64,000 nt of DNA from Endomicrobium sp. (GTDB lineage Bacteria; Elusimicrobiota; Endomicrobiia; Endomicrobiales; Endomicrobiaceae), in NCBI GenBank assembly GCA_031262585.1, contig JAISHK010000001.1, forward strand, positions 153,882-217,881. The letters run 5' to 3'. The notes under the pieces are model-generated. The model did not search any database and had not been told where the DNA came from. It worked only from the letters and a program-made list of their open reading frames with translations. A program made the translations under genes and the position numbers. This document shows positions 57,205-64,000 of the stretch, in pieces. Each line of letters begins with the position of its first letter. Position 1 is the stretch's first letter.

Positions 57205-57253
57205 ATCTACTATTATTATAACAATAAAATAAAAAATATAAAACAACTTGTAC

Positions 57254-58144
57254 CTATATAGCTGTTTTAATTTCTTTTTCCTTTAAATTTGGATAGGAAA
57301 TTATAACATCTTCCATATCATCTTTATAATTATCTCTGCTTGTAACATTATATCCAATTAAATTTAATACAAATTCTGAAAGTTTTTCTTTTTTCATTTT
57401 AGCCGTGTACTCAAGTTCAGTTGAACCATCATCAAGAAATTTTATATTACCTTCAGCAGACAAAGATAATCCACTGCACATAAAATTTGTAATATATAAA
57501 GTCTTTATTCTTTTGTCATAGCTGAAATCAAATTCACATGAAGACTGAATAGTTCCTAATTTAAATTTAAAAGAGCCGTACCCTGAAAAATAATTACTAT
57601 AATAATTGAAAATACTTGATTGTAAAACAATATCATAAAACTTAATATTACCTATATCAAGTTTCAAGTTTATCAATCCATGTTCAATTACAATAGAATT
57701 GATTTTTACATTTTTTATAAATCCGTGTTTTGAATATTTCCACATATTCTTTTTCATATTTTCATACAAGTCAAAATGATTAAACTTCCTTTTGTTTTCA
57801 TAATTTAGATTTAACGTTAATCCATCAATGTGAACATCATTTATAATAATATCAGCTTTAACAAGATTTAATATAGATATTTTTGCAAAAAAATTATCTA
57901 TAGATATAAAAAAATCGCTTATAAGTTTATTTTCTTCTACAATCGTAATATTTTTGATTTTTAATTTACCGAAAGGAGAAAGAGAGATTCCTGATACCAT
58001 AGTTTTTTTTGAAGTTAAAATATTTATAATATGTTTAGTTTGTTTTTCAAGATTATTCACATTAAATAAAATTATAAAACTAGCTAAATATAAGGATATT
58101 GATATAAATATTATTACAAATGTAATTAAAAAAAATTTTTTCAT
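57254..58144 (-). CDS. AsmA-like membrane-anchored protein
   Basis: The 296-residue protein has one N-terminal membrane helix (about 5-27) and then a beta-rich periplasmic part typical of the AsmA/TamB superfamily (VSGISLSPFGKLKIKNITIVEE, DIIINDVHIDGLTLNLNYEN, SLSAEGNIKFLDDGSTELEY). Such proteins move phospholipid or aid outer-membrane assembly; its family member TamB is encoded at the window edge. It ends 8-50 bases before the nucleotidyltransferase. Confidence 0.7.
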   Translation of the reverse strand: MKKFFLITFVIIFISISLYLASFIILFNVNNLEKQTKHIINILTSKKTMVSGISLSPFGKLKIKNITIVEENKLISDFFISIDNFFAKISILNLVKADIIINDVHIDGLTLNLNYENKRKFNHFDLYENMKKNMWKYSKHGFIKNVKINSIVIEHGLINLKLDIGNIKFYDIVLQSSIFNYYSNYFSGYGSFKFKLGTIQSSCEFDFSYDKRIKTLYITNFMCSGLSLSAEGNIKFLDDGSTELEYTAKMKKEKLSEFVLNLIGYNVTSRDNYKDDMEDVIISYPNLKEKEIKTAI

Positions 58145-58229
58145 TTTCTCTTAACGTTATAGCAAAAAAATATTTATTATAATTATATAGTCTAAAATAT
58201 TTTATTATTTACAAATATATACTTAAACT

Positions 58230-59258
58230 TTAAGATGCTCTTTCATTTAAAAATTTAATTAGCTTTTGAGTTTGTGCTTTCATAAAAATAGTATTAGCTT
58301 TTGAATATGCTTTTTTAGCATATTTTTTCGACTCATTTAAATTTCCCATTTTATAATTTATTTCCGCAAGTATATAATTTACAACTGCACATGATGGATT
58401 CATTTTAAATACTTCATCAAACATTTTTTTTGCTTGCTCATTTTCTCCCTGCAAATCATAAATATACGCAAGATATATACACAACTTAAAATTTTTCACA
58501 CCATTTTCTATCAAACTTAAAAACAGAGCTTTTGCTTTGTTATATTCACTTTTATCCATATACAACAAACCCATAAAAAAAATCAATTCAGTTTCTTCAG
58601 GTTTAGCAAATATCTTTAAAATATTTATAGCTTCATCTATCTTATTTAAGTTTTGATAACAAGTTGCAACTTTTATTATGGTTTCTTTATCATAATCCTT
58701 GTATTCTATTTTATTATAATAATTCACAGCTTTTGAATAAAAATCCTGCTCATAGAAAACATCACCTAAGCCTTTTTTAACAGCATTTGAATTTTTATCT
58801 ATTTTCAATGCTTCAATAAAAGCATTTTCCGCTAGATCATACAATCTACTTTTTAAAAACATATCTCCTATTTTAATTCTCACATAAATATCTTTTTTAT
58901 ATAAACTTAAAGCTTTTTTATAATTTTCTATACTAAAAACATAATTTCTCTTAATTGCATATATATCACCAAGTTTGACATAATATTTAAATCTTTGTTT
59001 TTTGGAAATCCATTTTAACTTTAAAATTTCATTATATACACTTATTGCATAGTCAAATTTATTAAAACTCATATACTCTTCAGCAAGATTTTCAAGAACT
59101 GTAATCTTTTCTTTTTTGGTTTTAGACATGTTGACTTTTACATAAACTTCATCCATTTCCTTTTTACCTAAGAATGACAAAGCAATATCATTGCAAGCTT
59201 TTGAAGTAGAAACACTAAACATAAATAACAAGATGATAATTATTAAAGATTTACTCAA
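58230..59258 (-). CDS. Exported TPR-repeat protein
   Basis: The 342-residue protein has a signal peptide (about 4-21, ending STSKAC, possibly a lipoprotein-type Cys22) and about eight TPR units (for example FDYAISVYNEILKLKW, YDLAENAFIEALKIDKNS, YNKAKALFLSLIENGV). The start is TTG inside the patatin stop, an overlap of 8 bases. A periplasmic or outer-membrane scaffold role fits its operon; the lipobox is weak, so lipoprotein status is a guess. Confidence 0.75.
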   Translation of the reverse strand: MSKSLIIIILLFMFSVSTSKACNDIALSFLGKKEMDEVYVKVNMSKTKKEKITVLENLAEEYMSFNKFDYAISVYNEILKLKWISKKQRFKYYVKLGDIYAIKRNYVFSIENYKKALSLYKKDIYVRIKIGDMFLKSRLYDLAENAFIEALKIDKNSNAVKKGLGDVFYEQDFYSKAVNYYNKIEYKDYDKETIIKVATCYQNLNKIDEAINILKIFAKPEETELIFFMGLLYMDKSEYNKAKALFLSLIENGVKNFKLCIYLAYIYDLQGENEQAKKMFDEVFKMNPSCAVVNYILAEINYKMGNLNESKKYAKKAYSKANTIFMKAQTQKLIKFLNERAS

Positions 59259-60237
59259 TTAAATATTTCTCCGGCGTTTTATTAATTATAACCATTTTAA
59301 TGTTCTTTACAGAATTTTGTGCCGCAATAAATCCCTTATTTATTGTGTTATAAGATTTTGAAAAATCAATTATAGATAACGAACCTACGTCTGGGCGTAT
59401 TACAATATCCGCCATTTCTAAATTATACTGATCTAAAACCTGACCTTGAATATATATAGCCTGCACTAAAGTAAAAAACACATTATCAACATTGTTTTTA
59501 GTTATATCTGCAGCTGCTGAAACTGCAATAATAACATCAGCATCAAAAATTTTAGCAACATTAACTGGAATATTTTCAAAAAGTCCACCATCAATTAAAT
59601 AACGTTGCTTATACTCAACAGGTTTAAAAACACCTGGCACTGTTGCACTTGCTTTTGCAGCAAAAGCAACATTTCCATCTCTAAGCAAAATTCTTTCACC
59701 AGTATTTAAATCTGTAGCAATACACACTAACGGTATTTTTAATTCATTAAAACAAATCTGACCAATATTATCATTTATAAAACTTTCAAGTTTTTGATTA
59801 GAAAGAAGTTTTTGGTTTAAAAACATATTAATAAGAGATAAGGAGTTAAAATTTGAAACTCTTTTAAAAGAAAAGTTTTTGGCAAGTTCATCAATTTTAT
59901 CAACAGACAACCCAGCACAATAAAAAGCTCCAATTATTGAACCTACACTTGTACCTACAACTAAATCAATAGGAATATGTTCTTTTTCTATTACACGTAA
60001 AACGCCTATATGGGAAATCCCTCTAGCTCCCCCACCACCTAACACTAACGCCACTTTTGGTCTTTTTTCTTTGCTTATTAATTTAACCCTATGCCATAGA
60101 GCTTCTAAGAAAAAATCATCTTCATCAAAATCAAATACTGAAGCATAAGAACTATAAACTAAAAAAAAAGATAATAAACAAATAAAAGATAATGTAGTAA
60201 TTTTTCTAATAAGAATCAAGGTTAACCCCAACCGCAA
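59251..60237 (-). CDS. Patatin-like phospholipase, RssA/PlpD type
   Basis: The 328-residue protein has an N-terminal hydrophobic signal (about 12-32), then the patatin oxyanion loop GGGGARGISHIGVL near 67-80, the nucleophile elbow GTSVGS (Ser96) near 94-99 and the catalytic Asp in LIDGGLFENIPV near 215-226. The catalytic dyad is intact. It probably hydrolyses acyl chains in the envelope. It overlaps the TolC-like gene by 32 bases and the TPR gene by 8; start codon is TTG. Confidence 0.88.
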   Translation of the reverse strand: MRLGLTLILIRKITTLSFICLLSFFLVYSSYASVFDFDEDDFFLEALWHRVKLISKEKRPKVALVLGGGGARGISHIGVLRVIEKEHIPIDLVVGTSVGSIIGAFYCAGLSVDKIDELAKNFSFKRVSNFNSLSLINMFLNQKLLSNQKLESFINDNIGQICFNELKIPLVCIATDLNTGERILLRDGNVAFAAKASATVPGVFKPVEYKQRYLIDGGLFENIPVNVAKIFDADVIIAVSAAADITKNNVDNVFFTLVQAIYIQGQVLDQYNLEMADIVIRPDVGSLSIIDFSKSYNTINKGFIAAQNSVKNIKMVIINKTPEKYLIE

Positions 60238-61384
60238 ATTCCAAGTTAAAATAGCTTCTATTTAAATTACGAATTATTTCAATTTCATTTTCATTATACT
60301 GATAATTTTTCTCAATCAGTTTTGCTAGTAAGACTTGCTCTAGCCAAAAATTATACTCTAAAAAATATTGATTTATTTTGAGTTTTATTTCATTTTCTAA
60401 TTTCACTCTGTTAATTGAATTTTCTCTCATCTTTATTCTACCTTGTTTGACTCTTGCCAACGAACTACCTCCATCAAAAATAGGGATACTTGCATTTATT
60501 GAAACGTACCAACTGTTTTTATCACTAACAATTTTATCACCTAACCATTCCTGTGCAACTCCTATTGAAACATTAGGATACTTCTGCATTGATAAAAGAT
60601 TAAGCATTAATCCATCAATAGTTGCATCTTCCTGTGTTGCTTTTATTTCAGAGCTAAATTGATAAGCAAGAAGTAAGCATTTATTTAAGTCAATTTTTTT
60701 AATCCTTGGTTTTAAAGTTCCTGAAATATCCACAATTGTATTAAGATCAATACCAATAGTATTTAATAAATTTAGAATTTCTTTTTCATAATTAAATTGC
60801 TCCATAGCGATTTTTCTTTTTAAAATTTTAAGTTCTAAATTTGAAATATGTATTTTCCCTTGCTCAATTTTGCTCATTCTTAAATTATAGTAATTCAATA
60901 ATTCTTTATGACATAAACAATTATTAAATACTAACTTAACTTTGTTTATCACTTTATTTTTAATCATATTTTGTTCATTTTCCACTTTTTTCATTTTAAT
61001 TTTAGCAAGTTTGTTTGTAGTTTTTATTCTTCCTCCAGAATAAATATACTGCCATATTGATAATCTTGTGGAATAATATAATTCTTCGATATCTTTCGGC
61101 AAATAAGCTAAAAACTGTGATGATTCTCCGGAAACTATCATAGGCTCTGCAGTGTTAAATTTAGCTAAATTTAAATTAAAATCAATATTTGGGAAATATA
61201 AAGCTTTTGACTCTTTCAATAACTGTAATGTATATTCAACATCCTGAGAATGCTCTAATATATCAGGATTTACAGATAAAGCTGTTTGAATACTTGATGC
61301 TTCAGTTAGTTCTCTTTCAAACTCTTTTGCAAAAAGATACTGCGTAAACAAAAACATTATTAATAAAATTACAATTTTTTTCAT
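60206..61384 (-). CDS. TolC-family outer-membrane efflux protein
   Basis: The 392-residue protein has a signal peptide ending LFAKEF (about 1-20) and two repeated coiled-coil/beta units of the outer-membrane efflux family (DVEYTLQLLKESKALYFPNI, TRLSIWQYIYSGG; then KYPNVSIGVAQEW, IPIFDGGSSLARVKQGR). It would form a trimeric channel with an inner-membrane pump not seen here. The sequence is close to the family's minimum length. It overlaps argH by 4 bases and the patatin gene by 32. Confidence 0.85.
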   Translation of the reverse strand: MKKIVILLIMFLFTQYLFAKEFERELTEASSIQTALSVNPDILEHSQDVEYTLQLLKESKALYFPNIDFNLNLAKFNTAEPMIVSGESSQFLAYLPKDIEELYYSTRLSIWQYIYSGGRIKTTNKLAKIKMKKVENEQNMIKNKVINKVKLVFNNCLCHKELLNYYNLRMSKIEQGKIHISNLELKILKRKIAMEQFNYEKEILNLLNTIGIDLNTIVDISGTLKPRIKKIDLNKCLLLAYQFSSEIKATQEDATIDGLMLNLLSMQKYPNVSIGVAQEWLGDKIVSDKNSWYVSINASIPIFDGGSSLARVKQGRIKMRENSINRVKLENEIKLKINQYFLEYNFWLEQVLLAKLIEKNYQYNENEIEIIRNLNRSYFNLEFAVGVNLDSY

Positions 61385-62709
61385 CTCAATTTCCGTTTAA
61401 TATTTTTTATTTGACGCATAATGGCTTGCTTAGATGTTGCCCCATAAGAAGTTTTCGTATTAATAATATTTTTTACATCTAAATACTCAAATATATCTTT
61501 TTTAAATATAGGAGAAAATTTATTATATTCCTCAATAGAAAGTTCATTTAACATCTTAGAATTTTCTCTACAATATAAAACAATATCCTTAATAAGCTTA
61601 TGTGCTACTCTAAAAGGAATACCATTTCTTGCAAGATAATCTGCCAACTCAGTAGCTGCAATAAAACCCTTTTTAGTACTTTTTAAAGTTTTTGCGTTTA
61701 AAAATTTTAAACTATCTATCATTTCATTCATAACTTTAATACATAGTTTTATATTATCTAAAGCATCAAAAACTGGAGGTTTATCTTCTTGTAAATCTCT
61801 ATTATATGCAAGAGGCAAAGATTTTAAAACAGTAAGCATTGCTATTAAATCGCCAAAAATTCTACCTGACTTCCCTCTTATCACTTCAGCACAATCAGGA
61901 TTCCGCTTTTGAGGCATTATTGATGAACCAGATGTAAATTTATCACCTATACTTATATAACCAAACTCAGGACTCATCCATAAAATTATCTCTTCACAAA
62001 ATCTAGTAAAATGTAATGCTATTAAAGATACACAAAATACAAATTCTATTGCAAAATCTCTGTCACTTACAGCATCTAAAGAATTTTCACTTATACTTTT
62101 AAAATTTAAAATCTTTGCCACATACCACCTATCAATTTTAAAGGAAGTTCCCGACAAAGCAGCACTACCTAATGGCAAAATATCAGTTCTTTTATAGCAG
62201 TCATCAAGTCTCTCTTTATCTCTTTGTATCATCCATGCGTAAGCAAGTAGATGATGTGCCGCCAAAATAGGCTGAGCAGGTTGTAAATGTGTAAATCCAG
62301 GCATTATAACATCAATATTCTTAGATGCTTTTCTAACAATTATTTTCTGAAAAGTAGTCAAAAGATCTTTTATGTTGCTAATTTCTTGCTTTAAATAAAT
62401 TCTTAAATCAGTCGCAACTTGATCATTTCTACTTCTAGCTGTATGCATCCTACAACCAACAATTCCTATCCTACGTATAAGTTCTTTCTCTACAGCATAA
62501 TGTATATCTTCTTCCTCTGGAATTTTCCATCCTTTTTTTAGATCTTTTAAAATTGACATTAACCCAAAAACAATCTTTTTTCCGTCATTAGCACTTATAA
62601 TATTAGTTTTTATAAGCATCTTAGTATGAGCTATAGAACCTATAATATCTGATTCTACAAGTTTACCGTCGAAAGAAAATGATCCAATAAATTTTTTAAA
62701 ATTTTGCAT
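61381..62709 (-). CDS. argH: Argininosuccinate lyase
   Basis: The 442-residue ArgH has RMHTARSRNDQVATDLRIYL near 103-122, PGFTHLQPAQPILAAH near 160 and the superfamily signature SGSSIMPQKRNPD near 266-278 with the catalytic serine. It makes arginine and fumarate. GAGGGCATAATG supports the start. The only metabolic gene in an envelope operon; it lies between tamB and the TolC-like gene, so its transcription is tied to envelope genes. Confidence 0.95.
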   Translation of the reverse strand: MQNFKKFIGSFSFDGKLVESDIIGSIAHTKMLIKTNIISANDGKKIVFGLMSILKDLKKGWKIPEEEDIHYAVEKELIRRIGIVGCRMHTARSRNDQVATDLRIYLKQEISNIKDLLTTFQKIIVRKASKNIDVIMPGFTHLQPAQPILAAHHLLAYAWMIQRDKERLDDCYKRTDILPLGSAALSGTSFKIDRWYVAKILNFKSISENSLDAVSDRDFAIEFVFCVSLIALHFTRFCEEIILWMSPEFGYISIGDKFTSGSSIMPQKRNPDCAEVIRGKSGRIFGDLIAMLTVLKSLPLAYNRDLQEDKPPVFDALDNIKLCIKVMNEMIDSLKFLNAKTLKSTKKGFIAATELADYLARNGIPFRVAHKLIKDIVLYCRENSKMLNELSIEEYNKFSPIFKKDIFEYLDVKNIINTKTSYGATSKQAIMRQIKNIKRKLR

Positions 62710-62813
62710 TATGCCCTCTGATATTTTCGCATTTTATCGCAAACATTATTAAAATGAACTTACACATTTACATTATATAATTAATACATTATTTTCAAAT
62801 TTGTATCGCAATT

Positions 62814-64000
62814 TTAATTATTTACATCTCGTTTTTTTGCATGAGAGCCAAACCGAAACATGTGCTGAAGCATAATCTTCCTATCCGGCCGATATGATTC
62901 TTTACTATTACCAAGTCCATAAACACCACTTAAAAATAAATTATTCGCTAACTTATATTTCATTTCTAATTCATGATGTAGACCAAGTTTTCTATTAAAC
63001 TCATCAAAAATTACAGAATAACCTAAAAAAATTTGATTTGTAAGATTCTTTTCCAATGAATATTTTGCACCTGATAGAAGATTAGCGAAACTTATATCTT
63101 GATCATTAGAAACAAGTTCATCTGTATAAATATAAGAAACTCTGAAATTATCAACAAGCCCTATTTTACGCAAAACTGCTCTCGTAATAGGCGTTGCAAA
63201 AGTTTGCTCTAATAAACGTAAAGCTCTTTGTCCTATAACTCCTTCAAATTGTAATGAATCAAAATAATCATCTTGTTCTATACCTACGACTTTTTCAAAA
63301 ATTTTCCGATAATTCATATTAGGGTTATCTTTTGAAGTAAATTTTATTGCATCCTTTTTAGATAAATCTTCTATATTAACTCTATTGATGAGCAATTTTA
63401 TACTTTCAGATTCATAGCCAGTTTTTGCAGGAATAGTAGTTTCTCCTTCAGCTGTTATAAAAACCTTATTATCATTAATTATTTCTACTTTAGCATTCAC
63501 TATATCAAAACCTACTCCAAGATAGTCAAGTCTTCCAGATGTTGTTTCAATAATCCCACTTACATTAACATTATCATACTTACCATTTATATGTATAGAA
63601 CCGTTTATCAATGCTGAAATAAAAGAATTTTCAAATTTCGTATTATTAGCAGTCACAAGTTCTAAATCAAACTCAGTATCTTCTGGGAAAAAAGAATTTT
63701 CATATCTTTTAACACCAGGAAAAGTAAAGTACGTATTTTCAAGTATAATACGCCCTGAAATTTTTGGTGCCAAAAACGATCCTTTTATTTTTATATCAAA
63801 CCTCGGCTCCCCAAAAGAATAGTCTTTTAAAAAAGATTTCGTTCCTATAAAGCTTAACATAGGCAATTGAGGAACTTCTAAAGGAATACCCTTTTCATCT
63901 GTAACAAGGTTTATATCAATCTCTTTAAGACTAAAATTATTAAGTTTCAATTGACCAGAAACATTCAATTGACCAGAGCCAGATTTTAAATTAAATTTAT
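62814..64000 (-). CDS. tamB: TamB-like translocation/assembly protein, C-terminal part
   Basis: The frame stays open to the window edge, so this is a partial gene lacking its N-terminal part; the visible 395 residues are the DUF490/TamB domain, with repeated beta-strand segments (SGRIILENTYFTFPG, NGSIHINGKYDNVNVSG, TSGRLDYLGVGFDIVNAKVE) and the conserved C-terminus (RALRLLEQTFATPITRAVLRKIGLVDNFRVSY). TamB spans the periplasm and moves phospholipids or helps insert outer-membrane proteins. It heads the run argH-TolC-patatin-TPR-AsmA in this window. Confidence 0.88.
   Translation of the reverse strand, partial: KFNLKSGSGQLNVSGQLKLNNFSLKEIDINLVTDEKGIPLEVPQLPMLSFIGTKSFLKDYSFGEPRFDIKIKGSFLAPKISGRIILENTYFTFPGVKRYENSFFPEDTEFDLELVTANNTKFENSFISALINGSIHINGKYDNVNVSGIIETTSGRLDYLGVGFDIVNAKVEIINDNKVFITAEGETTIPAKTGYESESIKLLINRVNIEDLSKKDAIKFTSKDNPNMNYRKIFEKVVGIEQDDYFDSLQFEGVIGQRALRLLEQTFATPITRAVLRKIGLVDNFRVSYIYTDELVSNDQDISFANLLSGAKYSLEKNLTNQIFLGYSVIFDEFNRKLGLHHELEMKYKLANNLFLSGVYGLGNSKESYRPDRKIMLQHMFRFGSHAKKRDVNN

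Noticed and set aside
1..64000. CRISPR array, cas genes, restriction or other defence system
   Set aside because: No regularly spaced direct repeats and no protein with nuclease, methylase, retron or toxin-antitoxin signatures among the intact genes.

Overview
The window is strongly A+T-rich bacterial DNA. It has compact, overlapping operons of ordinary housekeeping genes, separated by 0.3-3 kb spacers full of stop-riddled gene remnants. Diderm envelope genes (LolA-like, TolC-like, TamB, patatin), anaerobe-style genes (FeoAB, radical-SAM RimO and QueE, no respiratory genes in view), retained biosynthesis (biotin, purine, arginine, queuosine, pantothenate precursor) and a UhpC/UhpT-like sugar-phosphate importer fit an Elusimicrobiota endosymbiont of the 'Candidatus Endomicrobium' type living inside termite-gut flagellates. 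That assignment is inference from gene content and decay pattern; no 16S gene is present.

Layout. 0.9-6.2 kb: typA, a DJ-1/PfpI gene and an overlapping bioD-bioA pair. 6.2-9.2 kb: a 3-kb spacer with a pair of ~300-bp inverted repeats around two tiny ORFs and a 42-bp perfect palindrome. 9.2-10.3 kb: an M20 amidohydrolase. 11.1-21.0 kb: one long minus-strand block, rpsO-pnp-accB-ftsK-lolA-rodZ-like-rimO-pgsA-pgpA-metallo-beta-lactamase (translation, RNA decay, division, phospholipid and envelope). 21.5-25.1 kb: gph, an unidentified pseudogene and the sugar-phosphate transporter. 25.8-30.8 kb: five tRNA genes (Arg-CCU, Pro-CGG, Val-GAC, Cys-GCA, Ala-CGC), panD, and a decarboxylase-dksA-like-mscS operon. 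32.8-35.2 kb: feoA-feoB. 37.0-41.6 kb: purC-purS-purL-purQ, with a PurS of double length. 44.2-46.5 kb: a surface-repeat protein, engB, a Bax1-like membrane protein and a Nudix hydrolase. 47.1-49.1 kb: purH between a decayed recX-like gene and another pseudogene. 49.4-53.0 kb: DUF362 ferredoxin-like protein, pseudouridine synthase, and queC-queE on the plus strand. 53.1-64.0 kb: a minus-strand envelope block with a large TPR protein, tRNA nucleotidyltransferase, AsmA-like, TPR, patatin, TolC-like, argH and the C-terminal part of TamB.

Together the intact genes describe a cell that imports phosphorylated sugar and iron, makes its own purines, biotin and arginine, and keeps its outer membrane and division machinery while losing repair, surface and accessory genes. 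Reading the spacers codon by codon recovered remnants that a length-filtered ORF search misses: a DUF192 gene, an ABC-exporter linker, recX, and several unidentified genes. I found no CRISPR array, prophage, intact insertion sequence or clear new defence system. The most unusual structures are the inverted-repeat/palindrome locus at 6.9-8.4 kb and the tandem PurS. Some coordinates read by eye (tRNAs, pseudogenes, repeats) may be off by one or two bases.
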